Program-made: the position numbers and the translations under genes | The notes under the pieces: model-generated | The model's database searches: none | What the model was told of the DNA's origin: nothing | The model's input: only the letters and a program-made list of their open reading frames with translations | Part shown: piece by piece, positions 8,540 through 19,250 of the stretch | Layout of the letters: every line of letters begins with the position of its first letter | How positions within the stretch are numbered: the first letter of the stretch is position 1 | Assembly: GCF_002797715.1 (NCBI RefSeq) | Contig: NZ_PGFF01000001.1 | Location: 1,635,304 to 1,699,303, forward strand | DNA length: 64,000 nucleotides | Direction of reading: 5' to 3' | DNA from: Diaminobutyricimonas aerilata | GTDB lineage: Bacteria; Actinomycetota; Actinomycetes; Actinomycetales; Microbacteriaceae

Positions 8540-8584
8540 AGTTCGTCGTTGGCCGACCACCGAACCCAGGCGAGGAGCAAGTAG

Positions 8585-10357
<1,773 letters not shown>

Positions 10358-10370
10358 CGCGAACACCGAT

Positions 10371-10407
10371 CGGGTGCCGGCGGGCCGCTGAGGTCCGCCG
10401 GCACCCG
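10371..10407. terminator. Hairpin terminator between leuA and the convergent TRIC gene
   Basis: Sixteen-base arms (10371-10386 and 10392-10407) pair with a single G/T around a 5-nt loop. It lies between two convergent genes and probably serves both. Confidence 0.8.
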
Positions 10408-10420
10408 GCACACCGGGGGA

Positions 10421-11086
10421 TCAGCGACGCGGTCGAGGACGGATGCGCGGCAGCCGGCTGAGGGCCCGCTGCTCGGGCAGGCTCCACTTGAAGAGCACCG
10501 CGAGCACGCGCACGCCGAACGTGAGGGCGACGCACACGCTCGCGGCGACGTAGACGTCGACCCCGGCGCTCACGAGCCCGACGAGGGTCAGCGATCCCGC
10601 CGCGGCCGCGACTGCGTAGAGCGAGCCGACGTGCATGAGCGCGATCGGCAGGTTGAGCAGCAGGTCACGCAGGATCGACCCGCCGACCGCCGCGAGCACC
10701 CCGACGAACGCCGCGGGGATCTCGGGCAGACCGAACGCGAGCGCCTTCGTCGTGCCGATCGCACAGAACAACCCGATCGTGAGCGCGTCGAGCAGCGTGA
10801 TGCCGACGTTGACGCGCACGAAGATCCGCTCGAGCAGCATCCCGAGCAGCGCCGCCCCGGTCGCGACGACGAGGTACCAGTTGCTGTGCAGCGGGGCGAT
10901 GTCGGTCGAGAGCAGGATGTCGCGCAGCACACCGCCGCCGAACCCGGTCGCGATGCCGACGATCGCCACGCCGAGCAGGTCGAGCCGCCGGTCGCGGAAC
11001 TGGGCGGCGAAGAGCGCGCCCTGCACTCCGCCGATCCCGACGGCGAGCAGGTCGGCCCAGAGCGGGATCGAGAATGCGGCGGCCAT
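10421..11086 (-). CDS. TRIC-family (UPF0126) membrane protein
   Basis: A 221-residue protein with about seven hydrophobic segments and two internal repeats marked by GFGGGVLRDILL and AVGGSILRDLLL, the glycine-rich signatures of the bacterial TRIC/YicG family. Structural work on the family describes trimeric cation channels; the physiological ion here is unknown. The C-terminal tail is rich in Arg and Pro. It lies 70 bp downstream of the transketolase gene on the same strand, with a possible hairpin in between. Confidence 0.88.
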   Translation of the reverse strand: MAAAFSIPLWADLLAVGIGGVQGALFAAQFRDRRLDLLGVAIVGIATGFGGGVLRDILLSTDIAPLHSNWYLVVATGAALLGMLLERIFVRVNVGITLLDALTIGLFCAIGTTKALAFGLPEIPAAFVGVLAAVGGSILRDLLLNLPIALMHVGSLYAVAAAAGSLTLVGLVSAGVDVYVAASVCVALTFGVRVLAVLFKWSLPEQRALSRLPRIRPRPRR

Positions 11087-11104
11087 CCGTCATTCGTAGC
11101 ACGG

Positions 11105-11134
11105 GACCGCCGCCCCGCGGGGCGCGGCGCGGTC
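11105..11134 (-). terminator. Possible hairpin after the transketolase gene
   Basis: GACCGC/GCGGTC ends enclose a GCCCC/GGGGC stem with small bulges, in the 70-bp gap between two minus-strand genes. It may be a terminator or an intercistronic stem; pairing is imperfect. Confidence 0.4.
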
Positions 11135-11156
11135 GGGTCAGCGCACGGCGGTCGGG

Positions 11157-13178
11157 TCAGTCGGCGACGAGCAGCTCCCGCGCGGCGCGTTCCACCGCAT
11201 CCGTCGTGATCCCGCGACGCTCGAGCACCTGCGCACCCGACCCGGACTCTCCGAACTGCTCGATCGAGACGACGCGGCCGTCGAGACCCACCCAGCGGTA
11301 CCAGGCGTCGCCGCGACCGGCCTCGACCGCGACCCGGCGGCGGAGCGCCGGCGGCAGCACGGTGTCGCGGTACGACGGCTCCTGCTGCTCGAACCACTCC
11401 CAGCACGGCAGGGAGACGACGCGCACGCCGACACCGTCCGCGCCGAGGCGACGCGCCGCCTCGATCGCGAGGTGCAGTTCGCTCCCGCTTGCGAGCAGGG
11501 CGATGTCGGCCCCGTCGCCGGCGGTGAAGGCGACGTAGCCGCCGCGGGCGACGGAGTCCGGGTCCGCCGGGGGCAGCACGGGGAGCGTCTGCCGGGAGAG
11601 CACGAGCGCGACGGGGCCCTCAGGTCGTGTCGCGATGCGGCGCCACGCCGCCACGGTCTCGTGGGCGTCGCCCGGTCGGATGACCGCGAGCCCGGGGATG
11701 GTGCGCAGGGCCGCGGTCTGCTCGACCGGTTGGTGAGTGGGGCCGTCCTCGCCGACCGCGACGGAGTCGTGCGTGTAGACGTGGATGACCGGCAGCTGCA
11801 TGAGCGCGGCGAGCCGCAGGGCCGGGCGCTGGTAGTCGCTGAAGGCGAGGTACGTCGACCCGTAGGGGCGCCAGAGCCCGTGCAACGCGATCCCGCTGAG
11901 GATCGCCGCCATCGCGTGTTCGCGGATCCCGAAGTGCACGAACCCGCCTCCAGGGGTCTGCGGGTCAACCGCGTCCCCCGGTACGGCCACGCTCGTCGAG
12001 CCGGACAGGTCGGCCGAGCCGCCCCACAGCATACCGGCGCCGTGAAGGCGCACGAGCACGCTCCCGCTCGCCGACCGGGTCGCGACGGCCTCCCCGCCCA
12101 CGGGCGTGCCGGCGACGAGGTCCGCGAGGGCCGCGGGGTCGGGCGTGCGGGCGGCCGAGCGTGCGGCGGCGGTGTCCGGATGCGCGACCGCCCACTCCCG
12201 GTGCCGCGCGTCCCACTCCTCGTGCGCGGCGCCGCCTCGCGCGACGGCTTCGCGGCAGTGGGCGAGCACCTCGTCGTCGACGAGCTCGTCGAGTCCCGCG
12301 TCGCGGGCGAAGCCGAGCAGTTCCTTGACGGTCGCGACATCGTCGTCGCCGAACCCGCCGGCGTGGGCGGCCGGGGTACCGGCGCGCGACGGCGACGGGG
12401 CGCCGATCACGCTCCGCACGGCGACGAGGGTCGGTCGCCCGTCGCCGCGTTCGGCGTCGCGCAGCACGCGGTCGATCTCGTCGAGGTCGGACGAGTCGGA
12501 CACTTCGAGCACCCGCCACCCGTAGGCGCGGTAGCGGGCGCGCACATCCTCGCGGAACGTCACCTCGGTGCGGCCGTCGATGGTGATCCCGTTGTCGTCC
12601 CACAGCAGCACGAGATTGCCGAGCCCGAGGGTGCCGGCGAGACTGGACGCCTCGGCGGAGACGCCCTCCTGCAGGCATCCGTCACCCGCGATCACCCAGA
12701 CCCGCGAAGCGAACAGGCCGCTGTCGCGACCATGGAGCGCCTCGTCGCGCCGGGCGGCGAGCGCGATGCCGACGGCGCTCGCGACGCCCTGGCCGAGCGG
12801 TCCGGTCGACATCTCGACGCCCGGCGTGTGCCCGAGTTCCGGATGTCCGGGCGTTCGTGAGTCGAGGGTGCGGCTGAGGGCGAGATCACCGAGTTCGAGT
12901 CCGTATCCGGTGAGGAAGAGCTGCACGTACAGCAGCAGGCTCGCGTGCCCGGCCGAGAGCACGAACCGGTCGCGGCCCTCCCAGGCCGGATCCGCGGGGT
13001 CGTGGCGCAGCACGCGCGAGAACAGCACGTGCGCGAGCGGCGCGAGCGCCATCGCCGTGCCCGCGTGTCCGTGCCCCTTCGCCTGCACGACGTGGGCCGG
13101 GATCGCCATGGCGGTGCGCACCGCCCGACGATCGAGGGCGCTGCCTCCGCGGACCGCTGATGACTCACCATTGACCAT
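11157..13178 (-). CDS. Transketolase
   Basis: A 673-residue thiamin-diphosphate enzyme moving two-carbon units between sugar phosphates. The N-terminal TPP domain has the GDG motif in VIAGDGCLQEGVSAEA (about residue 165) and the closing DDNG about 30 residues on. The pyrimidine domain includes HFGIREHAMAAI, and a C-terminal transketolase domain follows. Its place next to a sugar PTS and a divergent ROK regulator, rather than with transaldolase and zwf, suggests a pathway-specific paralog feeding pentose phosphates from the imported carbohydrate into central metabolism. The start codon lies in an inverted repeat shared with the ROK promoter region. Confidence 0.93.
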   Translation of the reverse strand: MVNGESSAVRGGSALDRRAVRTAMAIPAHVVQAKGHGHAGTAMALAPLAHVLFSRVLRHDPADPAWEGRDRFVLSAGHASLLLYVQLFLTGYGLELGDLALSRTLDSRTPGHPELGHTPGVEMSTGPLGQGVASAVGIALAARRDEALHGRDSGLFASRVWVIAGDGCLQEGVSAEASSLAGTLGLGNLVLLWDDNGITIDGRTEVTFREDVRARYRAYGWRVLEVSDSSDLDEIDRVLRDAERGDGRPTLVAVRSVIGAPSPSRAGTPAAHAGGFGDDDVATVKELLGFARDAGLDELVDDEVLAHCREAVARGGAAHEEWDARHREWAVAHPDTAAARSAARTPDPAALADLVAGTPVGGEAVATRSASGSVLVRLHGAGMLWGGSADLSGSTSVAVPGDAVDPQTPGGGFVHFGIREHAMAAILSGIALHGLWRPYGSTYLAFSDYQRPALRLAALMQLPVIHVYTHDSVAVGEDGPTHQPVEQTAALRTIPGLAVIRPGDAHETVAAWRRIATRPEGPVALVLSRQTLPVLPPADPDSVARGGYVAFTAGDGADIALLASGSELHLAIEAARRLGADGVGVRVVSLPCWEWFEQQEPSYRDTVLPPALRRRVAVEAGRGDAWYRWVGLDGRVVSIEQFGESGSGAQVLERRGITTDAVERAARELLVAD

Positions 13179-13210
13179 CCCGCTACTTTGGGATAGGACT
13201 AGTCAAAAGT
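13177..13210. promoter_or_regulatory. Divergent control region between transketolase and the ROK gene
   Basis: Contains ATCCC-N8-GGGAT (13177-13194) over the transketolase start, ACTTT ... AAAGT (13185-13210), and TAGTCAAAAG (13200-13209). A matching TAGGCAAAAG sits in the promoter of the PTS genes at 14433-14442. These are candidate sites for the ROK regulator. Confidence 0.4.
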
Positions 13211-13235
13211 CAATCGACGCACCTGGAGAGAAGCT

Positions 13236-14429
13236 GTGACAGCGATGTCGACGGGGCCGGGCGTCGTGCTCGATCTCATCCGGTCCGGTGCTGCGACGAC
13301 CCGACGTGAGCTCGTCGACCGCCTCGGCTGGTCGCGCGTCACGCTCTCGCGGCGGCTCGACGAGCTGCTCGGCGCGGGCCTCATCGAGACCGTCGGTCAG
13401 CAGAGCAGCAGCGGAGGGCGCCCCCCGGAGCAGTTCGCGATCGCGGCCGACGCGGGCGTCATCCTCGCCATCGACGTCGGGGGTTCGCACACGCGGATCG
13501 GGGTCACCGACCTCAGCTCCGCCGTGTTGACCGAGGACGAGGCCGACATCGGGCTGTTCGACGGCCCCGACGAGATCTTCAGCTGGGCGATGCAGGTGTT
13601 CGATTTCCTGCTCCCACGGGTCGGGCGCAGCCGCGCGCACGTGAAGGCGGTCGGGGTCGGCGTCCCCGGACCCGTCGACGTGACCACCAATCTGCTCGGC
13701 ACGCCGCAGAACGACCGGCGCTGGGAGGGCATCCGCATCGAGGACTACCTCGCGCAGTACCTCGACCGGGCGGTGGTCGCCGTCGACCGCGACGTCAACA
13801 TCATGGCGCTCGGCGAACACCGACTCGCGTGGCCCGGCTACCGGGACCTCGTGGTCGTCAAGGTCGGCATGGGCATCGGATGCGCCTTCGTCTGGAACGG
13901 CGGCGTCTACCGCGGGGCCCGCGGCGGGGCAGGGACCATCAGCGCCCCGCGCACCGGGCGGCCGAGCGATCCGCTCGTGCGCCTCGAGCAGGTCGCGAGC
14001 GGACGCGTCATCCGCGATCGACTCGCGGAGGCCGGGCGGACGGTCTCGACGAGCGCCGAGATCGTGGCGCTCGCGCGATCGGGCGACCGCCTCGTCGTCC
14101 AACTGGTCGAGGAGTGCGGCGAGCTGATCGGGGCGGCCCTCGCCGATGTCGTCGGTCTCGTGAACCCGGAGGCGGTCGTCGTCGGCGGCAACCTCGCCGG
14201 CGCGGGGGAGCGGTTCCTCGGCGCGATCCGAGCCGGCATCCTCGGCACGACGCATCCGTTCTCCCGCCGCGGACTGCAGATCGAGGCCTCGAGGCTCGGG
14301 CCGAAGGCCGGCGTGCGCGGCGCCTCGCTCATCGCGCAGGACGCCCTCTTCGACGCCGAGCGGGTCGAACGCACCCTGCGCGAGGAGCCGGCATTCCGCC
14401 TCGACACGCCGAGCGTGTCTTTCGCATAG
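13236..14429 (+). CDS. ROK-family transcriptional regulator
   Basis: A 397-residue regulator with an N-terminal winged helix-turn-helix (residues ~10-65, TTRRELVDRLGWSRVTLSRRLDELL) and a ROK sugar-kinase-like domain starting at AIDVGGSHTRIG. The Cys-rich zinc motif of ROK sugar kinases (CxCGxxGCxE) is absent: the equivalent stretch reads GRPSDPLVRLEQVASG, consistent with a sensor rather than a kinase. It starts at a GTG with GGAGAG upstream, divergent from transketolase and just before the PTS genes. It probably responds to the PTS carbohydrate or its phosphate. Confidence 0.9.
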   Translation: MTAMSTGPGVVLDLIRSGAATTRRELVDRLGWSRVTLSRRLDELLGAGLIETVGQQSSSGGRPPEQFAIAADAGVILAIDVGGSHTRIGVTDLSSAVLTEDEADIGLFDGPDEIFSWAMQVFDFLLPRVGRSRAHVKAVGVGVPGPVDVTTNLLGTPQNDRRWEGIRIEDYLAQYLDRAVVAVDRDVNIMALGEHRLAWPGYRDLVVVKVGMGIGCAFVWNGGVYRGARGGAGTISAPRTGRPSDPLVRLEQVASGRVIRDRLAEAGRTVSTSAEIVALARSGDRLVVQLVEECGELIGAALADVVGLVNPEAVVVGGNLAGAGERFLGAIRAGILGTTHPFSRRGLQIEASRLGPKAGVRGASLIAQDALFDAERVERTLREEPAFRLDTPSVSFA

Positions 14430-14432
14430 TGG

Positions 14433-14462
14433 TAGGCAAAAGATCGTGTCGCGTACTACAGT
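14433..14462 (+). promoter_or_regulatory. Promoter of the PTS genes (TAGGCA-N18-TACAGT)
   Basis: A -10 TACAGT at 14457-14462 lies 18 bp after TAGGCA (14433-14438). The -35 region is part of TAGGCAAAAG, which matches TAGTCAAAAG in the ROK/transketolase control region, so a repressor there would cover the -35. Confidence 0.45.
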
Positions 14463-14502
14463 CACCTCAACCGGCACGGCCGGATACGCGAAGGAGCGAG
14501 CG

Positions 14503-14970
14503 ATGACGGATGTCGGACGGGTGCACGTCGGCGAGACCGCCGTGGTCGCGCGGGCCCACGTCGCCGACTGGCGTGACGCACTCCGACTCGCCGGCGACGC
14601 CCTCGTGCGAGCGGGTGCCACCACCGCCGACTACACGGACGAGATGATCGCCGCGGTCGAGGAACTCGGCCCCTACATCGTCATCGCCCCGGGCATCGCG
14701 ATCGGACACTCCCGTCCGTCGCCCGCCGTGCTGTCCACCGGTCTCAGCATCGTGACGCTCGCGACCCCCGTCGAGTTCGGCAACAAGGCGAACGACCCGG
14801 TGTCGCTCGTCATCGGACTCGCGGCCACCGACCACGACGGGCACCTCGGCACGATGTCCGCCCTCGCGACCGTGCTGTCCGACGAGCAGGCCGTGACCGA
14901 CCTCATCGCCGCCCCCGACGCGGAGAGCATCGTGCAGATCTTCTCCCGCGTCGCCGACGCGACCGGCTGA
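14503..14970 (+). CDS. PTS sugar transporter subunit IIA (ascorbate/fructose-mannitol type)
   Basis: A 155-residue IIA domain protein. The phosphorylated His is His69 in P-G-I-A-I-G-H-S-R-P. It takes phosphate from HPr and passes it to the IIB protein encoded next. I chose the ATG at 14503 because AAGGAG is placed 6 nt before it; earlier in-frame codons lie in the promoter. The neighbouring IIB and IIC identify an L-ascorbate (Ula)-type permease. Confidence 0.92.
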   Translation: MTDVGRVHVGETAVVARAHVADWRDALRLAGDALVRAGATTADYTDEMIAAVEELGPYIVIAPGIAIGHSRPSPAVLSTGLSIVTLATPVEFGNKANDPVSLVIGLAATDHDGHLGTMSALATVLSDEQAVTDLIAAPDAESIVQIFSRVADATG

Positions 14971-15024
14971 GCCGGATCCGCGAACCCGAACGACCGAGCA
15001 CGACCACCCGGAAGGACCGACTCA

Positions 15025-15297
15025 ATGAAGATCGTCACAGTGTGCGGCATGGGCATCGGCACGTCAGTGCTGCTCAAGATGAACGCCGAGAAGGCCCTGC
15101 GCGCGCTCGGCGTCGACGCCGATGTCGAGGCGGCGGACATCGGCACCGCCCGCGGAGCCGCTCGCACCGCCCAGCTCGTGCTCACCTCCGAGGACCTCGC
15201 CGACGAAATCGGGGATGTGCCCGCGAAGGTCGTCGTCATCCAGAACTTCACCAACATGGACGAGATCACGAAGAAGATCACGGACGCACTGCAGTAG
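15025..15297 (+). CDS. PTS sugar transporter subunit IIB (ascorbate/lactose type)
   Basis: A 90-residue phosphocarrier. The active Cys7 stands in the P-loop-like V-C-G-M-G-I-G-T-S, as in UlaB-type IIB proteins. It receives phosphate from IIA and passes it to the incoming sugar in the IIC channel. GGAAGGA precedes the ATG. It is 54 bp downstream of IIA and 52 bp upstream of IIC. Confidence 0.93.
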   Translation: MKIVTVCGMGIGTSVLLKMNAEKALRALGVDADVEAADIGTARGAARTAQLVLTSEDLADEIGDVPAKVVVIQNFTNMDEITKKITDALQ

Positions 15298-15349
15298 GGA
15301 ATCCCCGGCGGGATCACCGCCCGGGTCACGATAGAGAAAGGAACCCACG

Positions 15350-16876
15350 ATGGAGTGGTTGGTGGTCGTTCTCGACTTCCTGGGTCAGCAGATCCTCAAC
15401 GTGCCGGCGTACCTCATCGGCATCATCACCGCGGTCGGGCTCATCGCGCTGCGGCGCTCCGCGGGGCAGGTGATCGGCGGCGGCCTCAAGGCGGCCATCG
15501 GGTTCCTGATCCTCGGCGCGGGTGCCGGCGTCGTAGTGGCCTCGCTCGATCCCCTCGGCCGGCTGATCCTCGCCGTGACCGGCGCGCAGGGCGTCATCCC
15601 CACCAACGAGGTCATCACCGCGATCGCGTCCGAGCAGTACGGGGCGCAGAGCGCGTACATCCTCGTTCTCGGGTTCATCGTGATGCTGCTCCTGGCCCGG
15701 TTCACCCCGCTGCGGTACATCTTCCTCACCGGCCACCACATGGTGTTCATGTCGCTGCTGCTCACCGTGGTGCTCTCGGTCGGACTCGGCGAGGAGCTCG
15801 GCTGGCTCGTCGTCATCCTCGGCGCGGTGCTGCTCGGCGTGATCATGGTCGTCATGCCGGCGTTCGCCCAGCCGTGGATGCGCAAGATCACGGGCGACGA
15901 CACGATCGCGATCGGGCACTTCGGCACCCTCGGCTACATCGCCGCCGGGGCCGCCGGTCAGGCCGTCGGACGCCGCAGCCGCTCCACGGAGGAGATCAAC
16001 TTCCCGCAGGGGCTGCGCTTCCTGCGCGACTCGACCGTCGCGACCGCGCTGTCGATGGTGCTGATCTACCTCGTCTTCGCGATCTGGGGCCTCATCGCGC
16101 TGCCGACCGCCGAGGCGCTCGACATCTTCGGCTCCGAGAACCAGGGCGCCTACATCATGGCCGCGTTCGGTCAGGCCCTGCAGTTCGGCGTCGGCGTCGC
16201 GATCATCCTCTTCGGCGTGCGCACCGTGCTCGGCGAGCTCGTGCCGGCCTTCCAGGGCATCGCGGAGAAGGTCGTGCCCGGGGCGAAGCCGGCGCTCGAC
16301 ATCCCGATCGTCTTCCCGTTCGGGGCGAACGCCGTGCTCATCGGCTTCCTCGCCTCGTTCCTCGGCGGGCTGGTGACGCTCGTGCTCATCGCCGTATGGC
16401 TCAACCCCGCGTTCGGTCTCGCGCTCATCCTGCCCGGCATGGTGCCCCACTTCTTCACCGGAGGCGGTGCGGGCGTGTTCGGCAATGCGACCGGCGGGCG
16501 CATCGGCGCCGCGGTCGGCGGTTTCGTCAACGGCGTGCTCATCACGATCCTGCCGGCCGTGCTGCTGCTCGTCTTCGGCGAGCTGGGCTTCGCGAACAGC
16601 ACCTTCGGTGACGCGGACTTCGGCTGGTTCGGCACGGCGATCGGCGTGAGTCTGCTCGGCGGCCCCGTGATCGGCGTCATCGTGTGTGTCCTCATCGGCG
16701 CGGCGCTCGTGGTCGGCGCGTCGATCTTCCAGAAGCGCGTGGTCGACACCGGTTGGGTACCGGGCGCTCGACGCGACGCTCTCCTCGCGGAAGGCTCGGG
16801 GGCCGAGACCGCGACCACGACTCCTGACCGGCCAGCGGGTGGCCGGACCCAGGGCAAGTCGGGCGCCCGTCACTGA
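15350..16876 (+). CDS. PTS ascorbate-family transporter subunit IIC
   Basis: A 508-residue membrane channel of the SgaT/UlaA family with about eleven hydrophobic helices. It carries typical sequences such as [10 protein letters not shown] and [11 protein letters not shown] and a cytoplasmic basic loop near [20 protein letters not shown]. It moves the sugar while IIB phosphorylates it. The substrate may be L-ascorbate or a pentitol or pentose-like compound; the transketolase next door suggests its product enters the pentose phosphate pathway. GAAAGGA precedes the ATG, and a hairpin terminator follows. Confidence 0.92.
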   Translation: MEWLVVVLDFLGQQILNVPAYLIGIITAVGLIALRRSAGQVIGGGLKAAIGFLILGAGAGVVVASLDPLGRLILAVTGAQGVIPTNEVITAIASEQYGAQSAYILVLGFIVMLLLARFTPLRYIFLTGHHMVFMSLLLTVVLSVGLGEELGWLVVILGAVLLGVIMVVMPAFAQPWMRKITGDDTIAIGHFGTLGYIAAGAAGQAVGRRSRSTEEINFPQGLRFLRDSTVATALSMVLIYLVFAIWGLIALPTAEALDIFGSENQGAYIMAAFGQALQFGVGVAIILFGVRTVLGELVPAFQGIAEKVVPGAKPALDIPIVFPFGANAVLIGFLASFLGGLVTLVLIAVWLNPAFGLALILPGMVPHFFTGGGAGVFGNATGGRIGAAVGGFVNGVLITILPAVLLLVFGELGFANSTFGDADFGWFGTAIGVSLLGGPVIGVIVCVLIGAALVVGASIFQKRVVDTGWVPGARRDALLAEGSGAETATTTPDRPAGGRTQGKSGARH

Positions 16877-16889
16877 CCGACGCCCGACG

Positions 16890-16925
16890 ACGGTGCCCCG
16901 CGTCCGCTCGGACGCGGGGCACCGT
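16890..16925 (+). terminator. Hairpin terminator after the PTS genes
   Basis: A near-perfect stem with arms 16890-16905 and 16910-16925 and a 4-nt loop. Confidence 0.85.
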
Positions 16926-16971
16926 CCTGCCCGCTCCGGCCCGTCCACCACGATCGGCCAGGCGCGACCGC

Positions 16972-16977
16972 GATAAT
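16972..16977 (+). promoter_or_regulatory. Leaderless -10 box (GATAAT) for recO
   Basis: GATAAT is followed by 6 nt and the GTG start of recO at 16984, with no ribosome site between. Confidence 0.55.
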
Positions 16978-16983
16978 CGACGA

Positions 16984-17964
16984 GTGCCGACCTACCGTGA
17001 CGAAGCCGTCGTGCTGCGCACCCACAAGCTGGGTGAAGCCGACCGCATCGTGACGATGTTGAGCCGCCAGCACGGCAAGATCCGTGCCGTCGCGAAGGGG
17101 GTCCGCCGCACCTCGTCGAAGTTCGGATCCCGGCTCGAGCCCTTCATGGTCGTCGACGCGCAGCTGTACGTCGGCCGGAGCCTCGACATCATCCAGCAGG
17201 CCGAATCCCTCGGCGCCTACGGCGCGATGATCGCCGGCGACTACGCGAGCTTCACCGCCGCGAACGCGATGGTCGAGACCGCGGACCGCCTCACCGACGA
17301 CGACGGCAGCCTCCAGCAGTACCTGCTGCTGGTCGGCGCGCTTCGCTCGCTGTCCCGGCGGGAACACGGACCGGGCCTCACCCTCGACTCGTATCTGCTG
17401 CGCGCCCTCTCGATCGCCGGATGGGCCCCGAGCTTCGGCGACTGCGCCGTGACCGGCGCACCGGGGCCGCACTCGGCGTTCGTCGTGCAGATGGGCGGCG
17501 TGGTGGCGGACGCGGTCGCGCCGCCCGGCGCGCCGCGCATCGACGCGGCGACACTCGACCTGCTCGGCGCCCTGCTCTCCGGGGACTGGGTGCACGCGGA
17601 ACAGGCGCCGGAGGCGACGCGCGCGCAGGCCAGCGGGATCGTCGCGGCGTACACGCAGTTCCATCTCGAGCGCGGGCTGCGCTCGCTCCAGCACGTGGAC
17701 CGTTCCGCCGCGGCGGCCGCGCCCCGTACGACCGTCGCTCCCGTCGTGCTCGACCGCGGTGCGGGGAGCGCTGCGCCTGCGCCGCACGACGCGAGCAGCC
17801 CGTCGGACCGGGGTTCCGCGTCCGGTGACCCCGCCGCATCCGCCCAGCCCTTCGTATCCGCCCAAACCTCCGCATCCGAACCCACCACCGCACCCGAACC
17901 GGCCACTGCACCCGAGCCCGGTACCGCGTCGGATCCGGTCGCCCCGATCCCAGGAGCCCGATGA
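16984..17964 (+). CDS. recO: DNA repair protein RecO
   Basis: A 326-residue RecFOR-pathway protein that helps load RecA and anneal single strands. The N-terminal OB-fold begins [21 protein letters not shown], and the C-terminal RecO domain extends to about residue 240. Two oddities. The zinc-binding Cys set of many RecO proteins is reduced to one Cys (C154), followed by [15 protein letters not shown]. After residue ~240 there is an ~85-residue Ala/Pro/Ser/Thr tail with repeated TAPEP units, longer than the usual ~250-residue protein. The end overlaps uppS as ATGA. The GTG start is supported by a leaderless -10 box. Confidence 0.92.
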   Translation: MPTYRDEAVVLRTHKLGEADRIVTMLSRQHGKIRAVAKGVRRTSSKFGSRLEPFMVVDAQLYVGRSLDIIQQAESLGAYGAMIAGDYASFTAANAMVETADRLTDDDGSLQQYLLLVGALRSLSRREHGPGLTLDSYLLRALSIAGWAPSFGDCAVTGAPGPHSAFVVQMGGVVADAVAPPGAPRIDAATLDLLGALLSGDWVHAEQAPEATRAQASGIVAAYTQFHLERGLRSLQHVDRSAAAAAPRTTVAPVVLDRGAGSAAPAPHDASSPSDRGSASGDPAASAQPFVSAQTSASEPTTAPEPATAPEPGTASDPVAPIPGAR

Positions 17965-18764
17965 GCCCGGTCGCCAAGACACACAAGGATGCGGTCGACT
18001 TCGTCCCGCTCGACTGGACGGGCATCCATCCGCCCGAGTTCCCCCGGGGTGCCGTGCCGGATCACGTCGCGATCGTCATGGACGGCAACGGCCGCTGGGC
18101 GAACGCCCGCGGCAAGACGCGCATCGAGGGGCACAAGGCGGGGGAGGCCGCGCTGCTCGACGTCGTCGCGGGCGCGATCCAGGTGGGCGTGAAGCACCTC
18201 AGCGTGTACGCGTTCTCGACCGAGAACTGGAAGCGTTCGCCCGAGGAGGTGCGCTTCCTCATGGGGTACAACCGCGATGTGCTGCACCGGCGGCGCGACC
18301 AGCTCAACGAGTGGGGCGTGCGCATCCGGTGGGCCGGGCGGCGTCCGCGTCTGTGGGGGTCGGTGATCTCGGAGCTGCAGTTCGCCGAGCGGCTCACCGC
18401 GCACAACAGCACGCTCACCCTCACGATGTGCGTCAACTACGGAGGCCGCAACGAGATCGCCGACGCGGTGCGCGGGATCGCCGACGACGTCGCGGCCGGG
18501 CGGCTGAAGCCGTCGGCGGTCACCGAGAAGCTGCTGCAGCGCCGGCTCTACGTGCCCGAGCTGCCCGACGTCGACCTGTTCGTACGCAGTTCGGGCGAGC
18601 AGCGCACGAGCAACTTCATGCTGTGGCAGTCCGCTTACGCCGAGATGGTGTTCCTCGACACGCTGTGGCCCGACTTCACGCGCGAGCAGCTGTGGGAGGC
18701 GATCCGCATCTACGCGACCCGCAACCGCCGCTTCGGCGCCGCCGTCGACGCCCCCACCGCCTGA
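17961..18764 (+). CDS. uppS: Isoprenyl transferase (polyprenyl diphosphate synthase)
   Basis: A 267-residue cis-prenyltransferase making the long-chain polyprenyl diphosphate carrier for cell-wall synthesis. Family signatures are present: [12 protein letters not shown] near residue 35, FSTENWKRS, and the C-terminal [16 protein letters not shown]. Chain length cannot be told from sequence. It is translationally coupled to recO (ATGA), the common recO-uppS order. Repeat element copy B begins 28 bp after the stop. Confidence 0.96.
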   Translation: MSPVAKTHKDAVDFVPLDWTGIHPPEFPRGAVPDHVAIVMDGNGRWANARGKTRIEGHKAGEAALLDVVAGAIQVGVKHLSVYAFSTENWKRSPEEVRFLMGYNRDVLHRRRDQLNEWGVRIRWAGRRPRLWGSVISELQFAERLTAHNSTLTLTMCVNYGGRNEIADAVRGIADDVAAGRLKPSAVTEKLLQRRLYVPELPDVDLFVRSSGEQRTSNFMLWQSAYAEMVFLDTLWPDFTREQLWEAIRIYATRNRRFGAAVDAPTA

Positions 18765-18792
18765 CGCCCGCCCTCCCCGGTCCCGCCGTCGT

Positions 18793-18890
18793 GTCGGAAA
18801 TTCAGGAGTCCCGCTCGCGACCCGATAGCCGAGCCGTGTGATTCCGCGGCGGCGCATACGCCCGCCGGTGGCGGTTCCTGAATTTCCGAC
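18793..18890. repeat. Palindromic element, copy B (98 bp)
   Basis: Perfect 15-bp inverted arms at 18793-18807 and 18876-18890. The core GATTCCGCGG starts at 18840, 47 bp from the left end (plus polarity). It lies 28 bp downstream of uppS. Confidence 0.9.
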
Positions 18891-18986
18891 GTCTCGGCCC
18901 GGCCTCTTCCACGCACCCCGAGCCCGGTGAGGAGGCGCACGACGGGCCGTGCGCGGACCGCGCACGACGCGCTCGAGTGCGGGCTT

Positions 18987-19084
18987 GTCGGAAAGTCAGG
19001 AGTTTGCGCGTGGGAGCGGGCGGCGGGCCACGCGATCCCGGGGGTGCGAACGAGTTGACCGACTGGCACTCCTGAATTTCCGAC
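18987..19084. repeat. Palindromic element, copy C (98 bp)
   Basis: Left arm GTCGGAAAGTCAGGA (one change) at 18987-19001 and perfect right arm at 19070-19084. The core GATCCCGGGGGTG is at 19034-19046, 47 bp from the left end (plus polarity). Its start is 194 bp after that of copy B. Confidence 0.9.
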
Positions 19085-19250
19085 ACCACGACACCACTGC
19101 GGCACAACGGCACGGTGGCAGCGGGCGTGTGGGGCGGGCCGGAGAAGGGGGATCGCGTGCGGGGTTTGAGTCGGACGCACCTGAAGTGGTAGCCTCCTTC
19201 GAGTCGCAGTGACCTTAACCGCGGCCGTGCCGTCCGGCGAGAGGAACCGC

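Larger units (their letters stand above)
18765..19250. other. 486-bp intergenic stretch with two palindromic elements
   Basis: Holds copies B and C of the palindromic element, a ~96-bp GC-rich spacer between them with no recognisable gene, and the promoter region of the NUDIX/NrtR gene (TAGCCT at 19190-19195). TAGCCT lies between TGAAG and CTTCGA, a weak inverted repeat that could be an operator. No RNA gene or coding frame was recognised. Confidence 0.6.

Noticed and set aside
18793-19084. Copies B and C as a short CRISPR array
   Set aside because: Arms are inverted, not direct, repeats, there is no regular spacer series, and no cas gene is present.
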